DNA from: Forficula auricularia
Taxonomy: Eukaryota; Arthropoda; Insecta; Dermaptera; Forficulidae
Assembly: GCA_024734495.1 (NCBI GenBank)
Contig: JALMQS010000828.1
Span: forward strand, 3,769,101-3,833,100
Direction: 5' to 3'
DNA: 64,000 nucleotides
In this document: positions 44,060 to 55,900 of the stretch, one piece after another
How the letters are laid out: each line of letters begins with the position of its first letter
How positions within the stretch are numbered: position 1 is the first letter of the stretch
Notes under the pieces: model-generated
Databases searched by the model: none
What the model was told of the DNA's origin: nothing
What the model saw: only the letters and a program-made list of their open reading frames with translations
Position numbers and translations under genes: made by a program

Positions 44060-44194
44060 TAATATTAAACGCTTTTAAATATAATAATTTTGTTTTCTTT
44101 CTATTTTCAAAAATGAATTACTTTCTGGACCACCCTATATAATTAGATGCGATTCCCGCCTTTAATTTTTTAAGAATGCCCTGCTTAATCTCAA

Positions 44195-44490
44195 TATAAT
44201 GGATCTAGATGTGAAATTTTTATTGATATTCAAGGTAATTTTTGAGCTAGATCGTACACAAAACTTGGTAACGTACTAACAGACATTTTGATAAAATAAT
44301 TAATATCTCGTAAAATATATTTTTTTCAGTGTTCACTTAATAGGGCTTTCATGTAGACCAAAGCACCATGGTTTTCCTCAATTTTTTTTACCAAAGCTTT
44401 TGAGATGTTTTGAAAAAACGTAGCAAAAAACACTTTTTTCATGCACGATTACAATACTTGACCATAACCTGTATGGTAAAGTAAAAATGA
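44195..44490 (+). repeat. HINE-like element, 3' part only
   Basis: Has AACAGACATTTTGATAAAAT, CATGCACGATTACAATACTT and the hairpin GACCATAACCTGTATGGTAAA. The 5' part and tandem core are missing. Confidence 0.65.
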
Positions 44491-44869
44491 ACAATCTTAC
44501 GTTATTTTGGGCTATTCGTTTTGAGAATAATTGAACTCGCTTTAGTAGGTATGGTTTTAGTTTTAGAAAGGCCGACTAAAAGAAAAAGCGAACAACAAAA
44601 TAATTCTTTGTAGAGAAAGTGATATTCAAAATTTTCTAAAATTAACATTATTAAATTAGAAAATAAGTTCTTTAATTTTTTTATTATTTTTTAATATCAT
44701 TTGAAAAAAAATATTTATATATTCTTTTAATTTAATTAATAAATATAGTCAAATTTAAAGTCATTTATGAAAATCATAACACCAGCAAGTTAGTCATATG
44801 ATTCTATAAGCTGCCTATTTGAATGCATAACTTTCAGGCGCGTACGTTCAATTGACGGTGACGGGCAAA

Positions 44870-45090
44870 TTTCTATAAAAATATGAATATAGATGGTGAT
44901 CCTAATTCATTCATTTACTATAAAAATACGAATATACAGCGTGGATAAAAATTCATTTTCAATAAAAATACAGGAGTGGTCCAAACTTCATTTACTGTAG
45001 AATTATGAATATACAGGGAGGTTCGAAAATTAATTTACTTAGTATATAGATATAATTATACAGAGTGGTCCAAAGTTTTATTTAATATTA
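44870..45090 (+). repeat. Diverged tandem units ending in TATACAGGGTGGTCC-type text
   Basis: ATATGAATATA, ATACGAATATACAGCGTGG, AAAATACAGGAGTGGTCCAAA, GAATATACAGGGAGGTTCGA and TTATACAGAGTGGTCCAAAG recur about every 55-65 bases. Confidence 0.55.
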
Positions 45091-45806
45091 AATATATGGA
45101 AAAAATACAAATCGTTAATAAAAGCAATCCAGAACACGTTTATTTTATTTTGTATTTTATTTTAATATATGATTATATATCATCGCCTTAGAGAGTAAAC
45201 CTCCTAACTCACAACAAGGACATTTTACAGGGGAGAGAAAAAACAAACAAAATTTAATATTGTTGTTAAGGAAAAAAACTATTTTTCACATTTTTTTCTA
45301 CAAATTACTATCGTAATTTTAAGTAGCAGTTTTCTTGGACGATGCTGCATCTCTTTTTCTTTCGAACGGTATTAAAATGTCATATATGATAAAAATGCAA
45401 GTTTACATTCTAAGCCGACGATATGTATTATAAATGTTATATAGAACTGTTTTTCTATAATCGTTTAAAACGCCACCCATGATGTTAAATATTGAAATTT
45501 CGAAGGCTTGTATCTCTATTTAAGCACGGTTAGCCTTCTGAAATTTTTACCACGTATATATTAAATATTAATCGAGGAGTATACAAAGTTTCAATAAATT
45601 CTTTAAAAAAAGTTTAAAATCTTAATCAGAAAAACTTTTTTAAGGGTTGTTACGATCTCGGCAAATATTTCACCATTTTTCATACATTTCTAAACACGAA
45701 TAAGCATAAAAAATTCATGAGTTCCTTTCACGCTTGGTGGAAGTATAACTTATTATCTAGTCGTTAAACGCTATATGTGAATATAGAGATGAGATAAGAA
45801 GTGTGT

Positions 45807-45861
<55 letters not shown>

Positions 45862-46670
45862 GTCGCTAAAAATGTTCAACTTTTAATTTTGGGTCGCATA
45901 ACAGCAAAATTTGGGAGCCGCTGAGCTAACGACTAAATACGCATCTATACTTCTCTGAAATTTTATTTTACGATGGAGGGGCCAACAGGCCTTTAGGGGT
46001 TGCACCTTTTGGTGTAACTCCTTCTCTCATCATTATCATAAAAAAAAAACTTGTTTAAAATCTTTTAGAATAGAAAATAGATTATTCCAAAAAAATAAAT
46101 ACAAAAGAATAAATAGAAAATTAAATCTCAAGATGACTTGTTTGAAACGAAATTTCATTTAAAATTTCAAGTTCATTAAATGAAGCCGTCAGTCATATTG
46201 ATTTTGCAATTTTTTACTTGGCTTCTTTTTACATTTTTCTTTTGTTTTAGCTGTTTCACATGGCTAAACTAAATTTTAACATGACTAGTTTTTCCATAAC
46301 CATAAAGTAGAGAAACAGATTTTAATTAAGCAGTATTTCCAAATATATAAAAGAAAAGATTTTTCTAGATAGAAATAAAAAGTAGTTAAAAGATTTATTA
46401 TTTCAGTTAATTTCTTATGAGCAAAAAATTTTGCCAGAAGCCAACTAAAAAAATTATACATTCTTCAAGTCTTTTCTAACATTTAAAATCCCTTCGCGAT
46501 ACAATTGAATACTAACCCAAGAAACGCCAATTCGTTTATTCCTATGATTTCTAGAGACTGAAACTCGCTTTCTTCGTCCAAATTTCCAGCTACATATAAC
46601 CTTTAGTCTCTCAAGAACCGCATCCACAGATATCTTTAATTCCAACCCAATCACTCAAATTTCTTCTTCT
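45091..46670. other. No gene seen
   Basis: AT-rich. Holds a long (TA)n tract (45811-45860). The 66-codon minus frame at 46454-46654 is not recognised and has no clear splice context. Confidence 0.5.
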
Positions 46671-46673
46671 TTT

Positions 46674-47625
46674 TAACCGACTTCAAAAAAGGAGGATGTT
46701 CTCAATTCGACTAAATTTTTTTTCTTTGTGTCTATGTTACCTCATATCTCCGCCAATTTTGATGATTTTTTTGCATTGGGTTCAGTCTAGCTTCCGATTG
46801 GTCCCGTTTTTTTTTCATTGGTATTGGACCTTTTTTAATATGTTTGTTCAGGCATAACTTCTTTGTTTATGAACCGATTTTAATGATTCTTTCTTTATTT
46901 CAAAGAGAGTGCCTTAGGGGTAGTACCATATTAATTTGGTCAAGTTCTGAAGATATGATCAATGACAAATTAACGTAAATCTCCAATTCTTATGACCAAA
47001 TAATCTAAATTATAATAAATAAAATTATTTATAAAAAAAATCTTGAAACATTCATTTAAAACCCGGAAACGTTTCGAGATAATTTCTATATTTATGAATT
47101 GAATTTTATTATCATTTTCTGATTCATTCACCCGACGATTTCTCTTACGAGATGCATGCAAAGTATTATATTAAGTCACTATTAATAACATCACTAAAAA
47201 GAGAAAAATAAAAATAATTTTTATAAAAAAAATAAAACCGACTTCAAAAAATTAAATGCAACAAATAAAATAATAATAACTTAAAAATAAAATAAAATAC
47301 ACTAAAAAGTATAAAATAATTATCTAATTTAGTTACAATTAAGCTACGAAATATTAACATGATATTACTTTTTGAAGCCGGTGCAAAACCTATACATTTA
47401 ATGAATCGCACTCGACGGATCTTACTTTGGTTGGTTTGGTGGTTACGCTCGCTTATAGGTATAGTTTGTTTGGCACTTCAAAAAGTAATTTCATGTTAAT
47501 ATTTCGTCGTTTAGTTGCAACTAAATAAGATAATTATTTTATACCTTTTAGTGTATTTTATTTGATTTTTAAGTTATTATTATTTTATTTGTCGCATTTA
47601 ATTTTTTTGAAGTCGGTTTTATTTT
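46674..47625. mobile_element. ACCGACTTCAAAAA fold-back element, copy 3
   Basis: Begins AACCGACTTCAAAAAAGGAG and ends TTTTTTTGAAGTCGGTTTTA, with the inner fold-back at 47230-47625. The outer part contains TTTGTTTATGAACCGATTT. Widely repeated 'AACCGACTTCAAAAAAGGAGG' sequences are known in insect genomes, notably Lepidoptera. Confidence 0.75.
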
Positions 47626-48019
47626 TTTTTATAAAAATTATTACGATACAAAGGTCCTCCGCGGACTACAGAGGCTTTATTTTTTGGTTCAACTTCTGCT
47701 TGTAACAATATCATTACAAAAAAAAAAAAGAAAAGAAAAGAAAAAGTGATTCATTTCTTTCTCAGGTCTTTGCAAATGGCAACAAAATCGGTTTTTTTAT
47801 TTGTTAATAATGATTCTGTTTAGTTAAAAAAACACTATTGGGTTGTCTTTTTAATCTTTAATTGAATTCTCAATTTATAATATTGATTGACCTAATAATA
47901 TGTCATTACAAAATTAAAATAGATAATAATAAATTATTGGATAATTCTGATACTATGTGAAAAAATCGGAATTTTTTCTTTTAAAATATAACCTTGTTAC
48001 AGCAAACATTAGCGCATTA

Positions 48020-48250
48020 GGTCGGGGGTCTGGTTAGGCTAGGGGTTAGCGTGTCAGCATGCTAACCAAGTGGACCTGGGTTCGAATATGATTCGAGGCA
48101 TCCAAGCTAAAATCTGACCCCGGGGTAGAGACAAATTAAAAAAATAAAAAATAATAAGTAGTATTGTAAAATTGGCTTATGGCTAGAAAGGCCGAAAAGC
48201 CAAAAAAGGGTCATTGGGTCAATTAATTACTATTAAAAAGTAGAAATTTA
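48020..48250 (+). mobile_element. tRNA-Ser-like SINE, family B
   Basis: Box A GGTTAGGCTAGGGGTTAGC, anticodon position ATGCTAA, box B TGGGTTCGAATAT, followed by an AT-rich body with GGCTAGAAAGGCCGAAAAGCC. Relative of 33480-33560. Confidence 0.6.
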
Positions 48251-48587
48251 ATGATAATATTTTAAAAGAAACGGGAGACGGTTCTTTACATTAAAAATGA
48301 AATTTGTGTTTTTAATTTTGAAAATTTATATCACATGTTTTCGAGGTATAAGCATTAAACAAAAAATAAACTCAGAAATGATTAATATTTCTGGATTCAA
48401 GAAAAGTAAATGTCTCATTTCTAGAGGCGCCGCGTGCATATAAATAAAGCAAGTCAGCAAGGGTTTACTTGCATATCAAACAAAAATCGAGCCAAGAGAT
48501 ATTTTTTCATTCTTAGCCATGAGAAATAAGGCGAAAAGTGAATTATGAAAAAACAAATAGAAGGTGCTCGACAACAATTTTACTTAC

Positions 48588-48854
48588 AACTTCCATATCT
48601 TCGAAAAAATCCTTCTGATTGCCCCGCTTCAATTTGGTTCACCAAAATCCCATAAAGGTGTATCATTTTGAAAGTTTTATTTCTTTTAGCCATTAACTTA
48701 CTAAAATTTAAAATTTCATTAATACTCGACTTAGCATTGTTGAGATATAGACGTTTTACACGTTTTTTCAACACGCCTAATCGTTTAATTTTCTCAATTT
48801 CATTCGGATTAAAATTCATGAAAATTATAGAACATATTAATAAGCAGACCAATT
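48588..48854 (-). CDS. Possible internal exon, unassigned
   Basis: Between a TTTTTACAG acceptor (48855-48857) and a GTAAGT donor (48582-48587) the minus strand is open for 88 codons. It starts with a hydrophobic stretch (LVCLLICSIIFMNF) followed by a basic segment (KIKRLGVLKKRVKRLYL). No family was recognised. It could be an N-terminal exon of the IR gene or part of another gene in these introns. Its 3' phase does not fit the first IR exon seen, so at least one more exon would be needed. Confidence 0.35.
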
Positions 48855-49174
48855 CTGTAAAAATTGATATACCTATACTCTTTTTACGGCACGCTTAAAA
48901 TCAACTTCCCTCCCTTAATTTAAATTCTAATAATATTTATGCCCATCAAAGGACATAATATGATTCTTGATAACCCGACAAAATATAAGCATTTTTTTTG
49001 TGACATGCCTAATCAACTCCCTTCCTTTAATTTCATTCAGAATAAAAGTTAGGGGGCTGTTATATTTAATTCACTCGAAAATTTTGATTATTTTTATTGT
49101 GAACAAAAGCAAGTGAGTTTTTGAATTTTAAAATCCGAATTAAAGATATTATAAAATATGTTTTATTTGATGTC

Positions 49175-49255
49175 ATAGTGGAGTCGAACCCATGTACCAA
49201 ACTTTCATTCTGGACAGTGGGCTTAACCCTACATCGAATTCAACTGCCTGGAATT
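49175..49255 (-). mobile_element. tRNA-like SINE remnant
   Basis: Minus strand has TAGGGTTAAGCCCACTGTCC and the box B GGGTTCGACTCC. Arms do not pair well enough for a tRNA gene. Confidence 0.4.
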
Positions 49256-49259
49256 ATAT

Positions 49260-50565
49260 AAATTGAAACTTGGTTTTGACTCACTTCTAACATGGAATAA
49301 AATCTTTGATTCGCCATTTAAATCTTAGTAATGAAAATTTATTTTTATTTAGTTTATTCAGGCTTATAAATGTCTAAAACCTGATAAAAAAATCATTTTC
49401 ATCTATGATTTTTGTGTCTGTCTATGTGTATGAATTTCAGTACCCAAAGTAATACGAGAAAACTTTAAATTAAATGTAAAAAATTTCTCTCTGACGAATG
49501 TGTGTAGTATTATTTATTATTAATATTATTTTTCAATTCGAATAGAATCAATGAAAGAATTAATAAGAATCCATATATGTATATATATATATATCGACGG
49601 CTAAAAGCCTATTTGACTCAAGCGCCATTTTGAAAACTTTACAGGAGAACGATTTAAAAAAAAATTCATTGGAGGTAAACTATTACTCAAACAGATTTAC
49701 AACTGGCAGTCAATGAAACTATGTCAAATGTGCTCATGGCGTATCCAGCTTTTGACCTAGTGGGTGGCAACTCAAACACAATTTTCAAATTCCCGGCTAT
49801 TTCCCGATTTTCCCGACCAAAAACTTCAATTCTACCGGTTGACATTAGCAAAAGGAGAGCCCGTAATACGAGCAAAAAAGGGTCAGCCCATGGATCTAAT
49901 ATCAGGACTGCAGTGGAGGGTATGCGGCAGTATACTGCTGATTTTACGACAACACTGTCTGATTACTCCCTGACCAATTCCTGCTACTCAGTACGCACAC
50001 CAGGCAGGCTTCTCTTCATTTTTTTGAAAAGTGTCTGAAACGGGGAGAAAAATTATTTTTAAGCATAATTTTTCCCGTCTATGTGCTCAAAACCAGATAA
50101 CTTTTAAGAACGAAAGCCTGTAGAAAATTTCTTCTTTTATGATAAAATATTTGTATTTACAATGCGGAGAATTTATAGGCTTTCTAGCTTTACAACTTCT
50201 GGTTCAAAAATTCAGAGAAATATTCTGAATGAATTTATTTATATTTTTAGCCAGTGTTATAATATAGGCATAATTGATTATGTTATTTTAGAAGATGGCT
50301 TTTCTATTCAAGTCGTAAGAATATAGATTAGCGCTTTAAAAAGTTGTCTAAATAAAGTTAATTCTGAAAAAAATTAAAATTGTATTTAATTTAAATCGGC
50401 CTATCCATTTTACCCACACTACAAACAACTTCTTGATTTACTCATTGACATTAAAATGTATTCTTTTACTACTTTACAAAATAAAAATAAATGTAAATTT
50501 ATTTTATATTTAAGTTTATTATTAATTACTTATATGGCAATCTCTAGCGTAAATAAGTTTTCCTT
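49260..50565. other. No gene recognised
   Basis: Open frames around 49690-50040 on both strands have no recognisable content. Confidence 0.45.
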
Positions 50566-50569
50566 TTTT

Positions 50570-51345
50570 TCTTTTTTTACTTTATCCAATGCGAAGCATG
50601 GGGAAAATATTGTAATCGGTCTCCTTGCAAACACGACTTCAAGGGTCCTCAGGTAAAGACTAAGGAACCCATGGACTCAATTAAAGTCACAAATTGTAGT
50701 ATTCAATTAGATTGAATTTTAGCACGTAACGGTTTTGCCAAAAATTACATGAGGTCTCATCCTGAGGCTAAAAAGTGCGATTTTTTCATTTGGTCAAGCT
50801 TGAGTTCTTTATCATAAAAGAATTTAGTCTTTTTGATTTTAAGTCGATTCCTCCACGTTTTTCAGAAGAGGTTGCCATTAATAGTCAAAAATTGAAAACA
50901 TCAAAAATGGAATGCAATAACGTTATTCCTCTAGTAGTAGATAAGAATCGATCGTTATTTTTGATTTTAAGTCGATTCCTCCATGTCTTCAGCAATGGTT
51001 ACCAATAATAACGAAGAGTCAAAAATCTAATGTAGAATTGTTATTCCTCAAGTATTAGATGAAAATCGATCTCTATTTTTGAATTAAAGTCAATATGAAC
51101 TTCAAATTGCAATTGATATCTGATTAATAATAAAGGAATTAACATATATTAATATTTCAAATGAATTTGAATAAAGTTTAGTAACGACCAGTTGCAGTTT
51201 ATTTTAAATTCTTTATTATTTTATTTTAAACATGGATCGCAAATAGCCAGTGATATCTGATTAATAATAAAGGAATAAACATATTGATATTTCAAATGAC
51301 TTTGGATAAAGTTTAGCAACGATCCGTTGCAGTTTATTTTTTTAA
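50570..51345. repeat. 119-base-repeat element with inverted hairpin end
   Basis: Starts with the hairpin end in reverse (CTTTATCCAATGCGAAGCAT), then reverse of 9060-9390, then plus-oriented 119-base units (50822-51085) and the CAACGATCCGTTGCAGTTTA flank. This shows the element can have the hairpin end on either side. Confidence 0.7.
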
Positions 51346-51349
51346 TATT

Positions 51350-52500
51350 ATTTAATAAATGTTCAGATGAGCGATTCTTTAATCAGAAAATTTCTTTTCT
51401 TATTTCACCTTTTATCGCTCTTATTACTATTTACATTGTTAGTTGTCACAGTGGACTAAAGAAGAATAGAAATTAAATCATCCATCGTTAATTTATTTAA
51501 TATTCGAATTTTTTTATTTGAGCATTTTCTTAATGTTGAATCATAAAAAAAATCAGAGTAAAAGATTTGCATTTCTGTTCACTGTAAATGTTTGAGGGAC
51601 TATATCAAAACCAACACTGGATACATTTACTTCCTCAAGCACTCATCAACAAAATAGTCCAGACCATTGGTCACAGAAACATGAAATTTCTAGAGGATAT
51701 TACTTCTATGATATAGGGATTCATTAAGAAAGTATTAAAAAAAATATATATTTTAACCGATGAATATGAAAAATTCATCACCTGTGAGTTAAAGATTCGC
51801 GGATGAAGCTTATTTAATCCAAACTCCCTCCTCATAAATAACATAAATGTTTTCAAATCGTCCTCTCTCCAACCTTCTGTTTTTTATCCGTATTCGTTTG
51901 AAAACTCTTTTAGAAGATTCACACAAGTAAAATAATTTTGAAATAAGTCCATTTTCATTGATGCATATATTTCATTTTGCAATGAAATATCCTAATTCCC
52001 TGAGAGCCTACAGAAATAAAATATCCTTTCCAATCGAAAAGGCAAGTGAATTGATATTCGAATTTGTCAGACGGAAAGAGGCAGGAAAAGATTCCCGGTG
52101 GAATTCAGGAAGAAGACTTACATCACCCCGTTTTAAACTTCGCAATATTTCTATAGATTGAAAATAAAATAAGCATAGTATATGATGTGAAAAACCTAAA
52201 CTAAATAGGAATAAATTGAAATCTCTATCTACTAAAACCTCTGTTTTTTGACAGGAGTAAAATGGGAGAGCATCATTTTGAAAATTATCAGATTTAATTC
52301 AATTTTTATTAATTAAAATTTAAATTAATTGGAAAAAAATTGAAAACTTTTTCAAGACTTCGTTCAATGTTGGAAAATTTTGCTGATTTGGTTGGCTATT
52401 TGCTTGATAAATAGTTATCTCCAAACACAATGCATCTGAGGCGCATTATAGAATTGTTAGCTTAAAGATCTCTAAATCCAATAGTAGTTTAATAAGTTTC
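51350..52500. other. No convincing gene
   Basis: A minus-strand segment near 51775-51880 (EGWREDDLKTFMLFMRREFG) lies between AG and GT signals and could be an exon, but no family was recognised. Confidence 0.35.
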
Positions 52501-52505
52501 GAACT

Positions 52506-52790
52506 TTCTTTTTCTTCGAGTGCCATACCCGAAACGGGTGTCGGCGCCTCTCCACATATACCTGTGCTGAGTGTGTTTAGTTGTTTTTACACAGATATAT
52601 GGGACCTACTTTTTAACGCCGGTTCCGAACGGCTAATTTGGAGAGGTCACTTGGCAATTATACTCTTGGTAGGTTGCCATTACTTTCCAAGAGGAGGCGA
52701 CTGCAAATATCTATCTGCCAAGACTCGGTCTCGAACCAGCGATCTCCGAGTCAGCGACCCAACACTCTAACCACTGACCCACAGTCGCCT
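52506..52790 (-). mobile_element. tRNA-derived SINE, family A, copy 2
   Basis: About 95% like 23342-23621, with the same tRNA-like head and GAA-rich tail. Flanks AACTTTC and AACTTTA may be a decayed target duplication. Confidence 0.85.
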
Positions 52791-52932
52791 CAACTTTAAT
52801 AGTTTAAAATTACGGACCCATTTATGGTTCTGATTTTTATCTTTGTGAGAACAGAACTTTGAAAAAAATTGACCTCTCAAGTGTATCATAACATAAACAC
52901 TCAACATATAAATCAAGTTAGTTAATGCTTAC

Positions 52933-55900
52933 CTGGATGATTCCGCTCTTGTTAAGGATAGGCAAGCCAGCAGGCTGCGTTCGTTCCATTTGTTCGAGAG
53001 CCTCCACCACTCTGGGATCCTGAATATCCACCAGCCGAAATGCAGTCATGTTGACTGAATTGTATGCAAAGTCCTCGAGGTCGAATGTTTCCATATCCTG
53101 AAAGAGTACCATTATTAATAATGAAAACTTTTTTTAGAGTTGACTACGGTTTCAACAATTTTTCAGGAATTTTTTGTCAGGGAATGATTTGAGCTGTAAA
53201 ATGAAACTCGGCGAAAAGTGTATTTAATATTTCATTATTCGTGTCCATGATTAATAATTAAAGGAATCGTAGGGAGTTGGACAAGACTTTAAATTAAATT
53301 AAATACAAGTTTTGATTAAATATGCCATACGTTTCGTTGCTGTTTTGCAACTTCTTCAGTGGCTCATTTATTAAACTTATTTGTCAGGATAATAATCTTC
53401 TTAATGATATCTTAGTACATAATAATAAAAAAAAAATTTCTTTGTTCAATTTGATTCTTTTAGTTTTTTGACAAAAAACAATTACTTTGTTTAAAAGGTT
53501 TATATTTTATGTTATTTGATGAATTGAATGAATTGTGATAGAAAAAAGAATACTGTTTGAAATGTTTTTTCTCGTAGTAAAAAATCCTGACAAATAAGTT
53601 TAATAAATGAGCCACTGAAGAAGTTGCAAAACAGCAACCAAACGTATGGCATATTTAATCAAAACTTGTATTTAATTTAATTTAAAGTCTTGTCCAACTC
53701 CCTACGATTCCTTTAAAGTGTATTTAATTATTCAAAAATAGTCTAATACAATATAAAATCTCTCGTACTATTTAGTGATTATCAGTGATTCTAACAACTA
53801 AAAAGTATCCCTAATAATAAGATTATACCATGAGATGACTTTGTGACATCAAGAAAGATATTGGCTAAAATCAAAGGCCCTAATTAACGGGAAAGTAAAT
53901 GTATTGTTCTTATGGAAGAATAGAAATTGTTTCTACTATAACTTTCTGCCACCAAATGATAGGAGGCGTGATTCGCTATTCCTTTAGATGTAATTATTAA
54001 TTCTATATAACTCAAAAAGATATCACCTCTTATCGTGATTTTCGTCAATACAAAGCTTCATATAGATATTGTTCAATAAACACATAAATGTAGAATTTTA
54101 GATTTCTAACGACAAATAACTTCTTATTTTATTTTAAAGATTTATTTGAGAGGTGTTTCTCGCAAAATCAAAGCTGGTGTTGTATTTGAGGTTTTGAAAA
54201 AAAATGCCGAGCTTAATAGCGACGTGTTCAGCGTTTTATTAAAAACAGGCATCAAAACTGAAGTTAATTTATTAATAGATAGTTGTATAATAAAACTTTA
54301 CATACAAATCTCTAAAATGTAATTTCAGTTTTTTTTTAGAATTCGCCCCTTTACATTAAAAAATGAATGAGGGAAGAAAAATATACAAAATATAATTGGA
54401 AACATTTGTTGATTTTTTTCGTCTTGATAATTTTTCAAAATTGAAAAAATTTTATATTCAATTTTGAGCCCAGAGATTTTTTTTTTGATGTTATCAATTT
54501 TGAAAACCTAATCATCCCATTCCGAGCCGCTGCCAAAGGCAGGCCCTCACAGCTTGTATATTACATATAGTACCTGGAGCCACCGAGCGATGCTCGGTAA
54601 CTTTTTGCTTCAGTTAAAAGCTATATATTAATATTATTTTTAATGATAAAAATACAAATATAAATATATAAGCCACGGCCCCCCTGAAATCTACTGAGTT
54701 CTTATGGAAAAAAAATCTTTTGGTACCAGAAAATTTTTTCCACTTTCTTGAAATATCGTGGGTATCGGAACTTTGACAGATAGACACACAGTCAGACAGA
54801 CCGGTAGAAAAAAACAATGGTTCGCATTTCAAACATTTTTAAATATAAAAACAAAAATAAAATTTCTTGATTGAATTTATAATTCCAGCTTCACGGCCTC
54901 TTATGGCAGGAATAACTGAGACATATTATGCCTCCTCTAGACTATGGCCCAACGTGAGCCAATGATGTTGGCCATGTTGGCCTCCATTAAAATGAGTTGA
55001 TGTGACGGTCCATCCACACAGTGGCCCAAGATTTGGGCCATTGTCGGTGGCCTACTTCGCTACCTAGCCACTGTGCATTTTCGTTGAGCAACATTGGCTC
55101 TCTTGATGTGTCAAAAAAAACCCTCCGAAGGCCAACCATCGCCAATCTCATTTGCAGCGTCAACCAATACAACCCAATCCCTCTCTACACATTGGCGGTG
55201 GCTTGAATTTGCTCAAGTTGGCCCATAGTGTAGAGGAGGCATTATATATGAGAGCCCTTTAAAATTTAATTCCAGGGTTTAATTAAATTTCACAATGTTC
55301 CCTACTTTTCGATTTTTTTGGATAGAAAAGTAAATTATAACTTTATAATACCTCTAAGTAAAATAACTTCTAAACAAATACTTTGCATATTATGATAATT
55401 AAATTAGGTTTAATATGCACTAATTAGCCAATGTAATCTGAAAACATCCCTCACTTTAGTTCTCTAATAAAATGCATTTAACTTCAGTTCGTTTTTATTG
55501 GAACATGCTTGGTTTTTTTGGTATTCGCGCTGTTCAAAAACATTAGTTTGATAAAATGTTAAACCTCAAATACCTCATTTAAAATTCCCAAGCCCTTTAT
55601 TCATTATCTGTTACCTGAGCGCATTCTAGTAAAATAAAATTATTTAATTATGTATTGGTGATTGAACTAATAGCATAATTATAAATAATTGATGAATGGC
55701 AAATGAGGTTTCTTTTTTCGAATAGATCACTCTCAAACACCATCATTTTTAACATTCAGTGTTTTATTCATTGATTTGAAAAAAAATGAAAAATGGTTAA
55801 TCGATTTTCAATTAACTCAAATTAAATCATTGAAAGGTTACCTCATACCTAATAAAATGGAAATTAACTCCATATTATGTTATGAAAAAAATAATCTGAA

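Noticed and set aside
48020..48100. Possible tRNA gene
   Set aside because: Boxes A and B are present but the arms do not pair properly and the same text is repeated at 33480, so a SINE is more likely.
49721..50038. 105-codon plus frame
   Set aside because: No recognised motif, no splice context, and overlapping open frames on both strands.
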